Assembly (NCBI GenBank): GCA_963921825.1
Contig: OY997596.1
Span: 37,873,932 to 37,937,931, forward strand
DNA length: 64,000 bases
DNA from: Erodium maritimum
Lineage: Eukaryota; Streptophyta; Magnoliopsida; Geraniales; Geraniaceae
Direction of reading: 5' to 3'
A program made the translations under genes and the position numbers. Of this stretch, positions 36,201 through 45,777 are shown in pieces (the first letter of the stretch is position 1; every line of letters starts with the position of its first letter). The notes beneath the pieces were generated by a model, which was not told the DNA's origin, ran no database searches, and was given only the letters and a program-made list of their open reading frames with translations.

Positions 36201-39200
36201 AAAAGAAGAAGAAAATGTTCACTGTATTTTAGTTTTATTTATTTGTTAATATGTTTTAACGTAAATAAAGATACCGAAAAGAAAAGGTTTAAAAGGCAAT
36301 AAAAATGTTTTTTGTAAAAATGATTTTTAAAAATAAAATGAAATTAATTTTTTATAAATAAAAACTATTTTTTATAAATAAAATTGATTTAAATAAATAA
36401 AACTGATTTTTTAAAGAAAAAATCTAATTTTTAAAAATTTAAGATTAATAAAGAATTATGAAAAGAAAATAATATTTTCAAATAATTAAGGATAATTAAA
36501 AAATAATATGATTTTTTCATATTCATGTATCAAAAAATAAAAAAAGATCATAAAATTATTGTTAGGACGTGCAAGAATAGTTAGGGGTAATTTAGACTTT
36601 TCCAATACTATCGTTAGCTCCATTACAGATTTCGTCTCTATTTGATAAAAGGGATAATTGTCAAAACATGCACTTATGTTTCGTCCACAAACGAAATAGT
36701 GCACAATGTTTCGCCCACGTCGTCTGGCTACCCTTATGAATCGTCCACGCACTTTTGTCAGTAAAATTAACAAAATATTCGAATCTGTAACCTCACGTGC
36801 TATCATGTGCTTGTGTCTGAAAAAAAATTTGGACGAAATTGCCCTAACAATCCTCAGCCACTCATTTTTTTGGACGAAATTCTTATTTTTGAATTTCAAA
36901 CCAAAAGGGCAAAATTGTCAATTCAGGTTCTGCTGTTACACTTTTCTAACAGAAGTGCGTGGACGATTCATAAGGGTAGCCAGACGACGTGGACAAAACA
37001 TTGTGCACTATTTCGTTTGTGGACGAAACATAAGCGCATGTTTTGACAATTATCCCTTGATAAAATGAATAGATGGACTGTCATGACATGAAAACGAAGG
37101 TGAGGACAATCTTTACGTGCGAAAAAAGGTCAAATTATCGGACTGATCCGAGGTTTCCCCTATTTCTAATTACACGTAAGGGATGTACTCAGTGTATTGA
37201 AAGACTAGAATCATCAATAATACTTTAGAATTCTACACAATCCAACCCTAAAGCTCAAGCTAATTGGTGGAGGCATCAATATATTTTTCAAGTGGTCAAT
37301 TCATCCACATGCTTCCGATGTGGGACACACTTCAGTACTCCCCCTTATGTGCGGGCCTTGTACGTGTTGCACACTAGGGCACTGAAAGGAGGTTTCTGCA
37401 CTAGGGCAGACTCACAGGCCCAAACCAGCTCTGAGACCATGTTAAAACCCCATCCAACCCAAAAGCTCTAGCTAATGGGTGGAGGCATCAATATGCTTAT
37501 CATGTATTTTAACATTAAGCTCAAGCTAATGGGTGGGACACACACTTCAACAGTTTTGTACACATCTGGCTTAAACCATGAAACAGACAGATTGGGATAA
37601 TTTTAATTTTAAAGCCTGCTGCAGTACTCATTTTGTGTTTCAATATCAAGCTCGCTGCAATATGCTTATTTATTTGGTTCGTTACAATATTATATCAATA
37701 AGCTGTTGCAATGTATAAACACTTGGAAAGGTGCTTGTTTGGAGTTGGTCATTTCATTAATAAAAAAATGTCCACCTATTTTTATGGTAATTCAAATATC
37801 CATTTTTTTGTTGGTATTTGCATATTTGCCCAAGCATTTTTCTTCTGAAGTGCAGTTTGTGCCTTTCTGAAATAAGGATTTGTAAGAATCACGTCTCATT
37901 CTGACTTGTGGAAATACAAATAATTTGATCGTTTTCAACTTGAATGCATTCAGTGTTTTCTAACATTTAATAGCTCATAACATTGCATTCTCACAAGGAA
38001 TAGGATAAACCGATCCACAGATCTGAGCTAGATAGTGCAATTAAGAGACATATGTTATGGGCCTTACGGACCGTAACGGAGTGGGCTAAACACACCAAAG
38101 CTGCTGCGCAGCTGCTGCCAAATAGGGATAGTCGGCTAGGGTTTGAGTTTAATTAGTTATTTCCGTTAAGTAATTGCCTAGTTTGAGAGTATTTCCTTTT
38201 AATTATGTGTTAGGATTTGGTAAGTTAGTAGTATTCCTTGTATTAGAACTTGGACTCCAAGTAATCTCTTGGCTATATATACCAAGAGAGATTAATGAAT
38301 AAAGGAGACTAAGAATTATAAAGAATATTTTGGTCTCTCCCACGAGGTCCTCGAGTTCCCTCGATAATCATGAGCTTGTATCAAAAGGTCTTCGGGTTCC
38401 CTTCTAACGAGCCCGTATGCTATCCCATAACGCGATCGATCACGCAGGGTCATAACATATTGGTATCAGAGCCGAGCGTTATGGACTCCGACCCCTCTCT
38501 CCAGCAGCAATTCATGGCGTTCCTAGCAAGATATGAAGCTGATCAGCGGGAGCTAGAGGAATTGGCACTGCAGGTTCGTGCGCATACGAAGGACATCACT
38601 CCATCTAATGCGCTTGAGGACAAGCGCCATCTGCGAGGGGGGAGTGATGTTATGGGCCTTACGGACCGTAACGGAGTGGGCTAAACACACCAAAGCTGCT
38701 GCGCAGCTGCTGCCAAATAGGGATAGTCGGCTAGGGTTTGAGTTTAATTAGTTATTTCCTTTAAATAATTGCCTAGTTTGAGAGTATTTCCTTTTAATGT
38801 ATTTCCTTTTAATTATGTGTTAGGATTTGGTAAGTTAGTAGTATTCCTTGTATTAGAACTTGGACTCCAAGTAATCTCTTGGCTATATATACCAAGAGAG
38901 ATTAATGAATAAAGGAGACTAAGAATTATAAAGAATATTTTGGTCTCTCCCACGAGGTCCTCGAGTTCCCTCGATAATCATGAGCTTGTATCAAAAGGTC
39001 TTCGGGTTCCCTTCTAACGAGCCCGTATGCTATCCCATAACGCGATCGATCACACAGGGTCATAACAACATACTGATGATTGCTAATTGAAGCATATGCC
39101 GGAATGCAAGAAACGTTATATAATGTAAATTAACAAGACACTATTCATTTTGGGTTGAAGTTTGTGTACTGCTAAAAATTATACAGGAAACTACTAAAAT

Positions 39201-41864
39201 ATGGTGTTCAGACCTGCAAGATTCCCCAGTCACTATTTGTTCTATTTTTTTTTATAAATGCATGTTATATTTTAACTGAGAATTTGATCCTATGTGATTC
39301 TAGGGAGAGCTGGTAAAGGTTTTCGCGAACGAACACAGAAAAATCATATGTGGTAAGTGAATATGGTATTCCTAGTAAGAATTGTGAGTGAAATAATGTG
39401 TTCCTTACTGTTATGTGGTATCAAGGTGTTAGATTGCTCATGTGTAATTTTTCATACATATAATGTCATGTATAACAGATTAAATTTGGGGGATTTGACA
39501 TCCCGGTGAATTAGTTGTATTTGTCAAAGTTTCCTCAGTAATAACAATTTCATTTCCTGTGAATTGAAATGATATGTGGAAAATTAGATAGTTTCCATCA
39601 GATTTTAGGAGGCCAGCAATATTGGTAAATATATATTTTTCTTCTGGTGATGGGATAGTTGTATTTTGAAGCCATGATAATGTTAAATGTGAAACAGCCT
39701 TGATTTATGAATACTAATGATTAATTTAAAATAAGGGTATTGAAGGTGAGCATTGTGGGCCATAGCTTGCGTTCCAATGCTAGTCTAACCAACAAATCCT
39801 AACATGAGAAGAGATTAAGTTATACTGAAGAAAGTACCTCCTGTGGGGTAGCCATTAAAAGCTTGTAAAATAAGTGTACTCCAAGTTATCTAGATAGACG
39901 TTCTAACTTATTAGCTCTTGTTGTTGTTCCAATTTTTGCTGGAATAGCTCCATTATCTGTCGTGGTTGCTAGTTATTGATTGCCTCAATATTCTTAGGTG
40001 CTCAAACACCCTCTCTTTGCACTGGGAAATTAGTAGATCTCACAAAAGAAATCCTTTCCCTTGTTCACAGAACCTGAAATGCAAAACCACATAGAGAAGG
40101 CACTTTATAATGGCCATGCTTCATTCAAAGTTTCATTGTCGGTAAGATTTTTGTAAAGCAAAACTCTGTGTTACTTTCTTTTTCTGAACAAAAAGCATAT
40201 TCTTTAACATCAGTTTGTGTTGGCTCTTTCATGTGTATTTTACAGAGTGGATATCTTGATATTTGGGAAGCAGCAACTTTGACTGTTAAGAAAGATGGGT
40301 ACAGCATCAAGTGTAGTGGACCTAGTGGCGTTGTAGTCAGTGAGAAGCTCACACCTAGCACAAATGTATGATTCCTCAATTCCGGTCAATATATTTGCCT
40401 TAGTGTGCATTTACCACCACAACTTGGCCATTTTCCCAATCAATTGGGGTGGGATCCATGAACCAAATGCAGAACACATTGAGTCATTCACATGAATACT
40501 TGTTCTTCCTCACTTGGGCTAGTTTGAACATGCCTGATTGTTTGTACTTTAAGTGGAAAAAATATTACCAAAGCTTGCTTGTCCAAGTGGAGGCCAGGGT
40601 TTCAGTCAGTGGCGGTGTTAAAATCTTAACCTTGAAAAAATCAAGTGGAAAAGATATTAGTTTGCTGAATGGATGTGCTCCCTTTGCTTAGTTTATCTAG
40701 AACTCAAGTTGGATGATGTTCTAAATTATTCGACATATCTATTTGTAGAAAACATTTTATTTATTAGTATAAGACCCAAGATTGACAATGGTATCAAAGT
40801 GATGATATTTTCAAAGCCAGTTATTTTGGATACCATAATTATATGTCTTTGTTTTAGCTTGAATATTATCTAACTTGAATTTCTTATTTTCCTCTTAGGT
40901 GGCAATCCCATATGGACATGACACAGTGTTCTCAATAATTGATCCTTCTGGTATCGAACATCTTTTAAGAGCCGAGTCCAGCTCAACGGACATCAGCTGG
41001 TAGGGTTACGGGTGCAAAACTATTGAGTTTTATGTGATTTACTGATTTTTTTTGGGGGTTATTTTCATCTCACTACCCTAACTATGTGATTTTTTTCATC
41101 TCACTACCCTAACTATTTTTTGTGGCAACTCACTACCTAGAATGCATTTTTTTTTCACTTGCATACCCGCCGTCAATTTTCCATCCATTTTTGGATGAAA
41201 ACACTTAAAAAGTCCATAATACCCCTCACCAACAATCAAAATTTTAAAAGCATGCGATTGGTTTTCAAAATTTCTTTTTAAAAAAATCAGTTTTTAATGT
41301 CACAAAAATGCATTCTAGGGTAGTGAGGTGCCACAAAAACTGCATTTTAGGGTAGTGAGGTGCCACAAAAAATAGTTAGGTATGAAAGTGAAAAAAATGC
41401 ATTCTAGGGTAGTGAGGTGCCACAAAAAATAGTTAGGTAGTGAGATGAAAAAACCACATAGTTAGGGTAGTGAGATGAAAAAAACCACATAGTTGGGGTA
41501 GTGAGATGAAAATAACCCATTTTTTTGTATCATTCTGTCCAAGTTAGACAGTGCTCTAATTATGGGATGTTTGACGTATTTGTTTCTATTTTCTCTTGGT
41601 GCAGCTCAAGGGATACCATTGTGTTGACGTTGAGATTATTTATCTTGAAGGTAGCTTCTCACTTGTCACATTACACAACCAAAAGAATTAGAATCGTGGT
41701 TCAACACTGGATCTGTAATTTTTGTTGTTGGTGTTTTGACAAAATTAATAGAAAATTGATTAAGTGGGAATCTGTATTCAGAAAAATAATTTGTGTATTA
41801 AATTTGATTGCAGGCGGGTGAGAAGAGAAAAGGAAAGAAGAAAGGTTTATTTTTTAACAAGTGA
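21283..41864 (+). CDS. Plant coiled-coil protein, 769 aa, 21 coding exons
   Basis: Coding exons: 21283-21420, 23688-23750, 25242-25570, 25669-25768, 25846-25923, 26002-26061, 26155-26259, 26444-26554, 28727-28768, 29080-29193, 29273-29460, 34475-34761, 34845-34966, 35066-35108, 35212-35303, 39304-39352, 40071-40141, 40246-40365, 40899-40999, 41605-41650, 41814-41864. Every junction is GT-AG and all phases agree, giving 2,310 bp. Residues 30-67 and 211-345 look like coiled coils (REHEEEIMQLRRHLSEYSIK; AFDQQQQDLVDAASKALTYR). About 381-575 is Ser/Asn-rich and probably disordered. About 575-753 is a compact Trp/Gly-rich beta-type domain (WVRHLEDGSVNYIEG; DVDTYLAIEVQPLD; SGYLDIWEAATLTVKKDGYS; IPYGHDTVFSIIDPSG), and the protein ends in a basic tail (GEKRKGKKKGLFFNK). 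The domain recalls Ig-like repeats of AIR9-type plant cytoskeletal proteins, a weak analogy. No catalytic motif, signal peptide or membrane segment is seen. The function is unknown to me. Confidence 0.93.
22010..22400 (+). pseudogene. RTE-type LINE reverse transcriptase remnant in intron 1
   Basis: Across shifting + frames the translation follows the C-terminal region of plant RTE-like reverse transcriptases: HFKYLGSVIQ near 22,035, then FLCDEIIFLKLEFKFYRLAI near 22,140-22,200, and a degraded EGLGECMASLG block near 22,290. Stops are frequent. It is an old fragment with no complete domain. Confidence 0.65.
22656..23607. mobile_element. Mutator-like TIR element with GC-rich cargo (Pack-MULE candidate)
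   Basis: The left end GGGAAAATTGCTGAAATG and the right end, reverse-complemented, GGGGGAATTGCTGAAATG extend into CTCATGAATSGATCA. The 9-bp flanks TTTCATATT and TTGTATATT match at 7 of 9 positions. Between about 22,915 and 23,350 lies a GC-rich block with ORFs on both strands (22918-23121 +, 22966-23247 -), unlike the AT-rich intron around it. It looks like captured gene sequence. I cannot name the source. Confidence 0.7.
26352..26389 (+). other. Possible cryptic exon (38 nt) in intron 7
   Basis: TTTCCAG precedes it and GTGCCC follows. Including it between exons 7 and 8 shifts the frame and reaches a TAA about 35 codons into exon 8, so it would act as a poison exon. It is left out of the main model because skipping it keeps the frame open. 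Confidence 0.3.
26878..27195. mobile_element. Hairpin MITE in intron 8, 318 bp
   Basis: Ends are inverted: GGGTTAATTGCGAAAAACTA on the left and GGGTTAATTGCTAAAAACTA on the right strand, with repeated ACTACCTTATGTATTGTCCA. Flanks ATTTTTCTT and ATTTTTTGT agree at 7 of 9 bases. It fits a Mutator-type MITE and carries no coding sequence. Confidence 0.75.
28857..28882 (+). other. Possible cryptic exon (26 nt) in intron 9
   Basis: It is framed by TTTAACAG and GTAAGT, both near-consensus splice sites. Inclusion after exon 9 leads to a TAA three codons into exon 10. It is a candidate poison exon. The main model skips it. Confidence 0.35.
29670..31044. mobile_element. TIR element related to 6.7-kb element, inside intron 11
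   Basis: Both ends read AGAGAGAGAAGAAAT... inward, followed by AGAAACCACCTCTTAACGTA on the left and a matching inverted arm on the right. The arms share TTGCGCCAATATTTTTGTTT and AGATCAGTCAT with the element at 6,738-8,109. The middle is the same TATCAACACTTTACACTGG array, here in opposite orientation. The flanking TA runs hide any target duplication. No transposase. Confidence 0.75.
31059..32765. mobile_element. TIR element with captured GC-rich segment, intron 11
   Basis: Left end GGGGCACTTTCATGCGTTACC and inverted right end GGTATACACTCATGTGTTACC, both flanked by TA repeats. The outer kilobase is AT-rich and built on ATTACAAAA units. From about 32,040 to 32,530 the sequence turns GC-rich with an open + frame (31964-32527, 187 codons, ending VEAKAVVWSSLKSLERLRIH) and overlapping ORFs. 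The cargo resembles a transduplicated gene piece. Its source is not recognised. Confidence 0.65.
32979..33758. mobile_element. hAT-type non-autonomous element, 780 bp, intron 11
   Basis: Ends CAAGGTTGTAAAAGGCG and, inverted, CATGGTTGTAAAAATCGGGCG. Eight-base flanks GTTACAGT and GTTATAGT match at 7 of 8, the duplication length of hAT elements. Subterminal CCGCCTAG/CCCGCCTAGTC motifs occur at both ends. No transposase ORF. Confidence 0.75.
33895..34300. repeat. Dispersed repeat with internal direct copies, intron 11
   Basis: GAAGTGTMCCACAYTGARAGAATGTG...CACTTGATAYACTAGTTGGGC occurs twice (about 33,903 and 34,083), and a 27-base unit ATGTCATGCTCCCATGATGATTGTCC follows twice at 34,205-34,262. 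Related sequence lies inverted at 37.23-37.56 kb. It is probably retrotransposon debris. Confidence 0.6.
35410..37160. mobile_element. Mutator-like element with GC-rich cargo in intron 15 (Pack-MULE candidate)
   Basis: An exact 9-bp duplication TATTTCTAA (35401-35409, 37161-37169) flanks it. Ends read GGGGTAACCCC and, inverted, GGGGAAACCTCGGATCAG, each running to a TTTTTTCG-type motif. At 35,640-35,990 lies a GC-rich, exon-like block with ORFs on both strands (35713-35985 + with a duplicated HGDGCGFG/HGDGCRFG phrase; 35488-35907 -). The rest is AT-rich. A second MITE is nested at 36,651-37,056. The cargo's origin is unknown. Confidence 0.85.
36651..37056. mobile_element. Long-hairpin MITE with 9-bp duplication, nested in the element above
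   Basis: Left arm GGGATAATTGTCAAAACATG and a right arm that is its near-perfect inverted copy for about 130 bases, including GTTTCGTCCAC and GGCTACCCTTATGAATCG. Exact 9-bp duplication TTGATAAAA (36642-36650, 37057-37065). The transcript of this intron could fold here into a long duplex. ORFs 36486-36899 - and 36706-37068 + are by-products. Confidence 0.92.
37230..37560. repeat. Dispersed repeat, inverted relative of 33.9-34.2 kb
   Basis: Two copies of AGCTCAAGCTAATKGGTGGAGGCATCAATAT, with GTGGGACACACTTCA, match the sequence near 34.1 kb in opposite orientation. Retrotransposon debris. No gene. Confidence 0.55.
38053..38457 (+). repeat. TRIM 5' LTR
   Basis: 405 bp, TG...CA. Carries a TATA-like GGCTATATATACC near 38,270 and AATAAAGG near 38,298, so it has the parts of its own promoter and polyadenylation signal. 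Confidence 0.93.
38648..39067 (+). repeat. TRIM 3' LTR
   Basis: 420 bp, nearly identical to the 5' LTR apart from a local 15-base duplication and a few substitutions (for example CACACAGGG instead of CACGCAGGG). It repeats the TATA-like and AATAAA motifs in the host gene's sense direction. Confidence 0.93.
41055..41518. mobile_element. Hairpin MITE in intron 19
   Basis: Ends GGGTTATTTTCATCTCACTA on both strands, with several copies of CACTACCCTAACTA and GGTAGTGAGGTGCCACAAAA inside. Flanks TTTTTTTTG and ATTTTTTTG agree at 8 of 9 bases. Non-coding. Confidence 0.75.
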
Positions 41865-43025
41865 AGTGCATTGTTGGTCAAGGAAATGTAAAGGCAGGTT
41901 AATTTTTGCAGGTGTTGAGGATTGGCTTTTAAAACTATGTTTGTTACGGATATGCTGATATATATGGATTGAGCTTTTGGCTGTAAGTGCAGTTGATTCT
42001 TATGCAAAATCTTACTCTTATCATGTAATTGTTATTGTATTGAGAGGAAAGTAATAGAACAAAATTCTTTTATCGACCGAAACTAGGATGTGTCATGTTA
42101 TTTAATGTTATAATGCACTAGGTAGTCACAGTTATGTTCCGGGTCTAGGCGGTCAACATAACTTGTGAACCTCAAAGTATAGATTATCAAAAATGTACGT
42201 CACCTAAACATGGAAGAGATAGCTTAAATACTGACCTATGCATTGTTTATTCCCAATTTGTGAGCTCCGGTGAAAGACCTCCGAAACTTGGTTGTTTTGC
42301 AGGTGTGCACACCAAACTGTGAAATAAGAAAACTTCCTCTTCGTAAATGTTTATTATGCTCGTTTGGACTTAACCAATGCTCTCAACTATTAACCAAGTT
42401 AGCTAAACATCAAACATGCTCCAAAAACCAAAAAAAATTATAAAATCTTTCACTTCAGCCAAACACCGAAGAGAAATGAAAAGGCAAAAAACTACGGAAT
42501 GGAATATTTCGTCTATTTTTATTAACCGAAAGTTTGTGACTAAAAATTTAGATATCATAAATATAAATTTTAAATATATAGTGGGTGACACTGACACAAC
42601 TTGTGTGACCAATATTTTAAGGTAAATTATTGTCGTTTGGCAAAATATTTATAAGAAAGATAATTATAAGATAAGTTTTGTTTAACATTTATTGTTTGAT
42701 AAATAAAGTTGGATTATGATCATCCAACATAAAAAAAAATATTTAACATATTATTCTTATAGTGATGATAAGAAACTATACTACGATGCATTAAATCGTA
42801 TGAGAATGGTTTATACATACATTGAAATAGTCCGGAACCGTATACTTAAAATGATTTGTAAACCTATAAGAATGGTTTATAGATCAATCATTCCCACTTT
42901 GTTTGAAACCGATTGCTTATTTAGGATAGGTTCCATACTAAAAAATGGTTTGCAAATCATATGAAAATTGTTTTACAAACCCTATAAGAATGGTTTGTAG
43001 ACTCATCATTCCCACTTTATTTAAA
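41865..43025. other. Host gene 3' UTR and AT-rich downstream region
   Basis: Directly after the TGA the 3' UTR probably extends to about 42,060. No canonical AATAAA is seen; AGTAATAGAACAAAA near 42,050 is a weak candidate. Beyond about 42,690 the sequence becomes a repeat built on ATAAGAATGGTTTRTARAYC and CATTCCCACTTTRTTTRAA, also found at 43.43-43.53 and 47.37-47.70 kb. Confidence 0.5.
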
Positions 43026-43423
43026 GGGATAACTCTGAATCCAAACGGTGTGGGAAAGGTGTATTTCACGTCCTAACTGTGACTCACCTTTTGTCACACG
43101 TCCTATACCAAAGGTGGTGTCATTTTACAAAACATAACAAATGACACCAAAAAAGGGGTATAACGTTCGCATTCGATGGTTTTTCCTCTTAATTTTTGTA
43201 TAACTAGCGTTTATCAGTGCACTACAAGAGGTAGGTGATATAAATTTACCAAAAAAAACACTTTTTTTTGTGTCATTTTTCATGTTTTGTCAAAAAAAAA
43301 CCACCTTTGGTATAGGACATGTGACAAAAAGTGACATTTGGTATAGGACATGTAACAAAAGGTGAGTCACAGTTATGACGTGAAATACACCTTTCCCACA
43401 CCGTTTGGATTCGGAGTTATCCC
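43026..43423. mobile_element. Long-hairpin MITE with exact 9-bp duplication
   Basis: Left arm GGGATAACTCTGAATCCAAA and its inverted copy at the right end. The arms pair over more than 60 bases, including GGTGTGGGAAAGGTGTATTT. Exact duplication TTATTTAAA at 43017-43025 and 43424-43432. Its ends resemble those at 36,651 and 26,878 (GGGATAA or GGGTTAA), so the elements may share one Mutator-type transposase. Confidence 0.93.
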
Positions 43424-43899
43424 TTATTTAAACTCCGATTGGCTTCATACTGAAAAAATGGTTTATAAATCGATGAAAATGGTTCACAAACCCTATAAGA
43501 ATGATTTGTATATCCATCATTCCCACTTTGTTTTTTTTTTGTTGATAAATGATGGTTTTATTCATAGCTTTGAAATGATAAATTACAAAGTCGAGAGGTA
43601 AAGACCTCTTAATAACCTTCAAAGAAAAAACAAACCAGACAAAAAAGATTATCTTCTAGGAGAAGAAACAATACAAAGAGAAGGAGATGTCAGCCAGAGA
43701 GTAATGATGACTTCCTCTAACAGATCACCAGCCATCCTTCAAATGCTAAGACTATGGAGCTGAAGCTTGCTGAAAGTTGAGTCGAGAGCTTTAACATGAT
43801 GCCTAAAAACTGATGCGTTCCTCTGCAACCAAATGTGCAAAAAACAAAGGTATCCAACTTCAACCCAAACCTTCCAGCAATTCTTCCTACCAAGACCCC

Positions 43900-45330
43900 T
43901 TTAAGCAAAAATTAGCGAAACACAATCGCCAGGAACAATCCAGGAAATAGACCACCAGGAATAAATTTTTGACCACAAAAGCCAGGCATAATCACAGTGC
44001 AAAAAGAGATGAGGGGAATCTTCAAAGACCCCACAACAAATGCTGCAAAGCATGTCACTGAGAGAAATGCGCATACCTCGCTCCTCCAAGAAAGATTTAG
44101 TTGGGACTGCATTATGAGCCAGTAACCAAACCAAAGAGTTTTACTTTTGGGGAAGATGCTTGACCCAAAGGAAGCCAACCCAAAGGACCAGGAGCGGGGG
44201 AAGAATCGTCAAGTAGAAGGAAAGCAGATGCTGAAGAGAACCCAGACTCTTTGTGAGACCAAACAACCGCATCAGGGGTGTTAGGTCTAATGTGAACAGA
44301 ACTCAACAGATCCATGAGAGAAGCCGATTCTTCCCACTCATAAGAGAACTGAAAAGAGCGGCGATAATCTAAGGTCCAAAAACCATCCTGCTAGACATCT
44401 CCAATACGAAACCATTTACCCGGATATAAAAGATAAACTAGAAAAACGATAACAAAAAGAAATGGGACCAACCCAAACATCCTGCCAAAAGCGAATACGA
44501 TCGACACACCCTACTCTCCAGTGCAGACTCTGATTGCCAAATAAATTCCTGAAAGCCGGAAGATCAGATAAAGTCATAATATGACTGAAAAAGAAAGATG
44601 ATCGTGGCTTATCAAGAGCAGATAAATCCCATTCTGCCAAACTCCAGCCAAACTTAGAACATAACACTCGTTTCCAGAGAGTGTCCTTCTCAGAGGAAAA
44701 GCGCCAGAACCATTTGGATAATAAAATGTGATTAACCCTCTCCAGACCTCGAATACCCAAACCACCCTCTAACTTGGGCCTACAAACAGAGGACCAACGC
44801 ACTTTACAAAAAAATCGAGAATTAGCCATGTTGTGCCACAAAAACCGACGTCTCCAAGCCTCTAGCTCCCTTAAAACACCTTTGGGTGCTCTAAAAAGAG
44901 ACATAAAGAAGACAGGTAAGGCGGATAATGTAGACTTCATCAGAACTAACCTGCTTGGCATAGAGAGGTCCTTTGTTTTCCAAAGAGCAAGGGAGTCCTT
45001 AAACTTCTGAATAACAGGGGCCCAAAAAGAGGCTCTCCTTGGATTCGCTCCCAAACTGAAGCCACGGTATTTAATGGGAAGGGTACCCACTAAACAAACT
45101 AAAGAGGAAGCAACAGAATCTGGGGTGCAAGATCGAGCATTCAGAAGAATAGTTGTGGATTTGTCAAAATTAATCTTGAGGCCTGAGCTCAATTGAAAAG
45201 TAAGGAAAGTGCTCTTGAGTTGTAGGAGGTCATCCACCGAGCGCTTGATGAAAAGCAGGGTGTCATCAACGAACTACAGGTGTGAGATAACAGGGCCTGA
45301 GGATCCAATCCAAACACCAGAATAATCTCC
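43900..45330 (-). pseudogene. LINE ORF2: reverse transcriptase C-half plus zf-RVT
   Basis: The RT catalytic box reads FVDDTLLFIKRS (about 45,272-45,237), preceded by an in-frame TAG in place of a Gln codon. The open part 45237-44416 (273 codons) contains SSGLKINFDKST, LGANPRRASFWAPVIQKF, LSMPSRLVLMKSTLSALPVF and LEGGLGIRGLERVNHILLSK, all typical of plant L1 RT thumb and connection regions. After further frame breaks, the zf-RVT block reads VWLLAHNAVPTKSFLEERGM, CSICCGVFEDSPHLFLHC and YAWLLW (44134-43901). RT fingers and palm N-terminus are missing. Confidence 0.9.
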
Positions 45331-45371
45331 CAAACTGATACCCTTCTCCAAAACCTGATGGAGACCTTTAG

Positions 45372-45641
45372 CTACAAGCAAGAAAATGAAGGGAGAGAGA
45401 GATGAAAGATCGAAACCTTCCAAGCAAAAAGGACTCCGTCAGATGCACCTTCCGAAGGGATAAAACAAAAATCCCAACCTTGAAAAAGGCCACATTCTCG
45501 GAGAAAAGACACAGAGATATCATAGGTCTTGGTTTCTTGGATCATCTGAAAATCCGGACGGTGCTCAAGCAAAACACGTCTAATGTCTCTCCTTTTGTGG
45601 GGAGAGCTTTCTCCTCTCACATTCCAAGAGAGGAGATTCAT
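45372..45641 (-). pseudogene. LINE ORF2: endonuclease N-terminus
   Basis: Starts MNLLSWNVRG at 45641, the first block of the APE-type endonuclease with its metal-binding Asn, then HRPDFQMIQETK with the catalytic Glu. After about 75 codons it runs straight into RT sequence (SLPSF and beyond). The deletion therefore removed most of the endonuclease and the start of RT. Confidence 0.88.
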
Positions 45642-45777
45642 AACTCAGTCAGAGTTGGAGAGAATTGGGGGAGGCGACAGGGTACAAGGTGCCTCCACCA
45701 GAATCCACAGCAGAATCAGAGAAATCGGCCTCTTCTAATTGAGGACAACCTGAAATTTCAGTTGCCAAGTTTTCCAA

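Larger units (their letters stand above)
38053..39067 (+). mobile_element. TRIM LTR retrotransposon, complete, 1,015 bp, intron 15
   Basis: LTRs at 38053-38457 (405 bp) and 38648-39067 (420 bp) begin TGTTATGGGCC and end GGGTCATAACA. Target duplication ACATA (38048-38052, 39068-39072) is exact. The primer-binding site TGGTATCAGAGC is at 38461-38472 and a purine tract GAGGGGGGAGTGA ends at 38647. The internal region is only 190 bp, encoding a short gag-like start (MDSDPSLQQQFMAFLARYEA) that runs into the second LTR. The LTRs differ by a few bases and a 15-base duplication (GTATTTCCTTTTAAT) in the right copy, so insertion is fairly recent. It needs proteins from another element. Confidence 0.95.

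Noticed and set aside
38053-39067. Duplicated 400-bp block as a simple segmental duplication
   Set aside because: TG...CA ends, a primer site, a purine tract and a target duplication identify LTRs of a TRIM. No 5S rRNA motif was seen, so it is not the Cassandra type.
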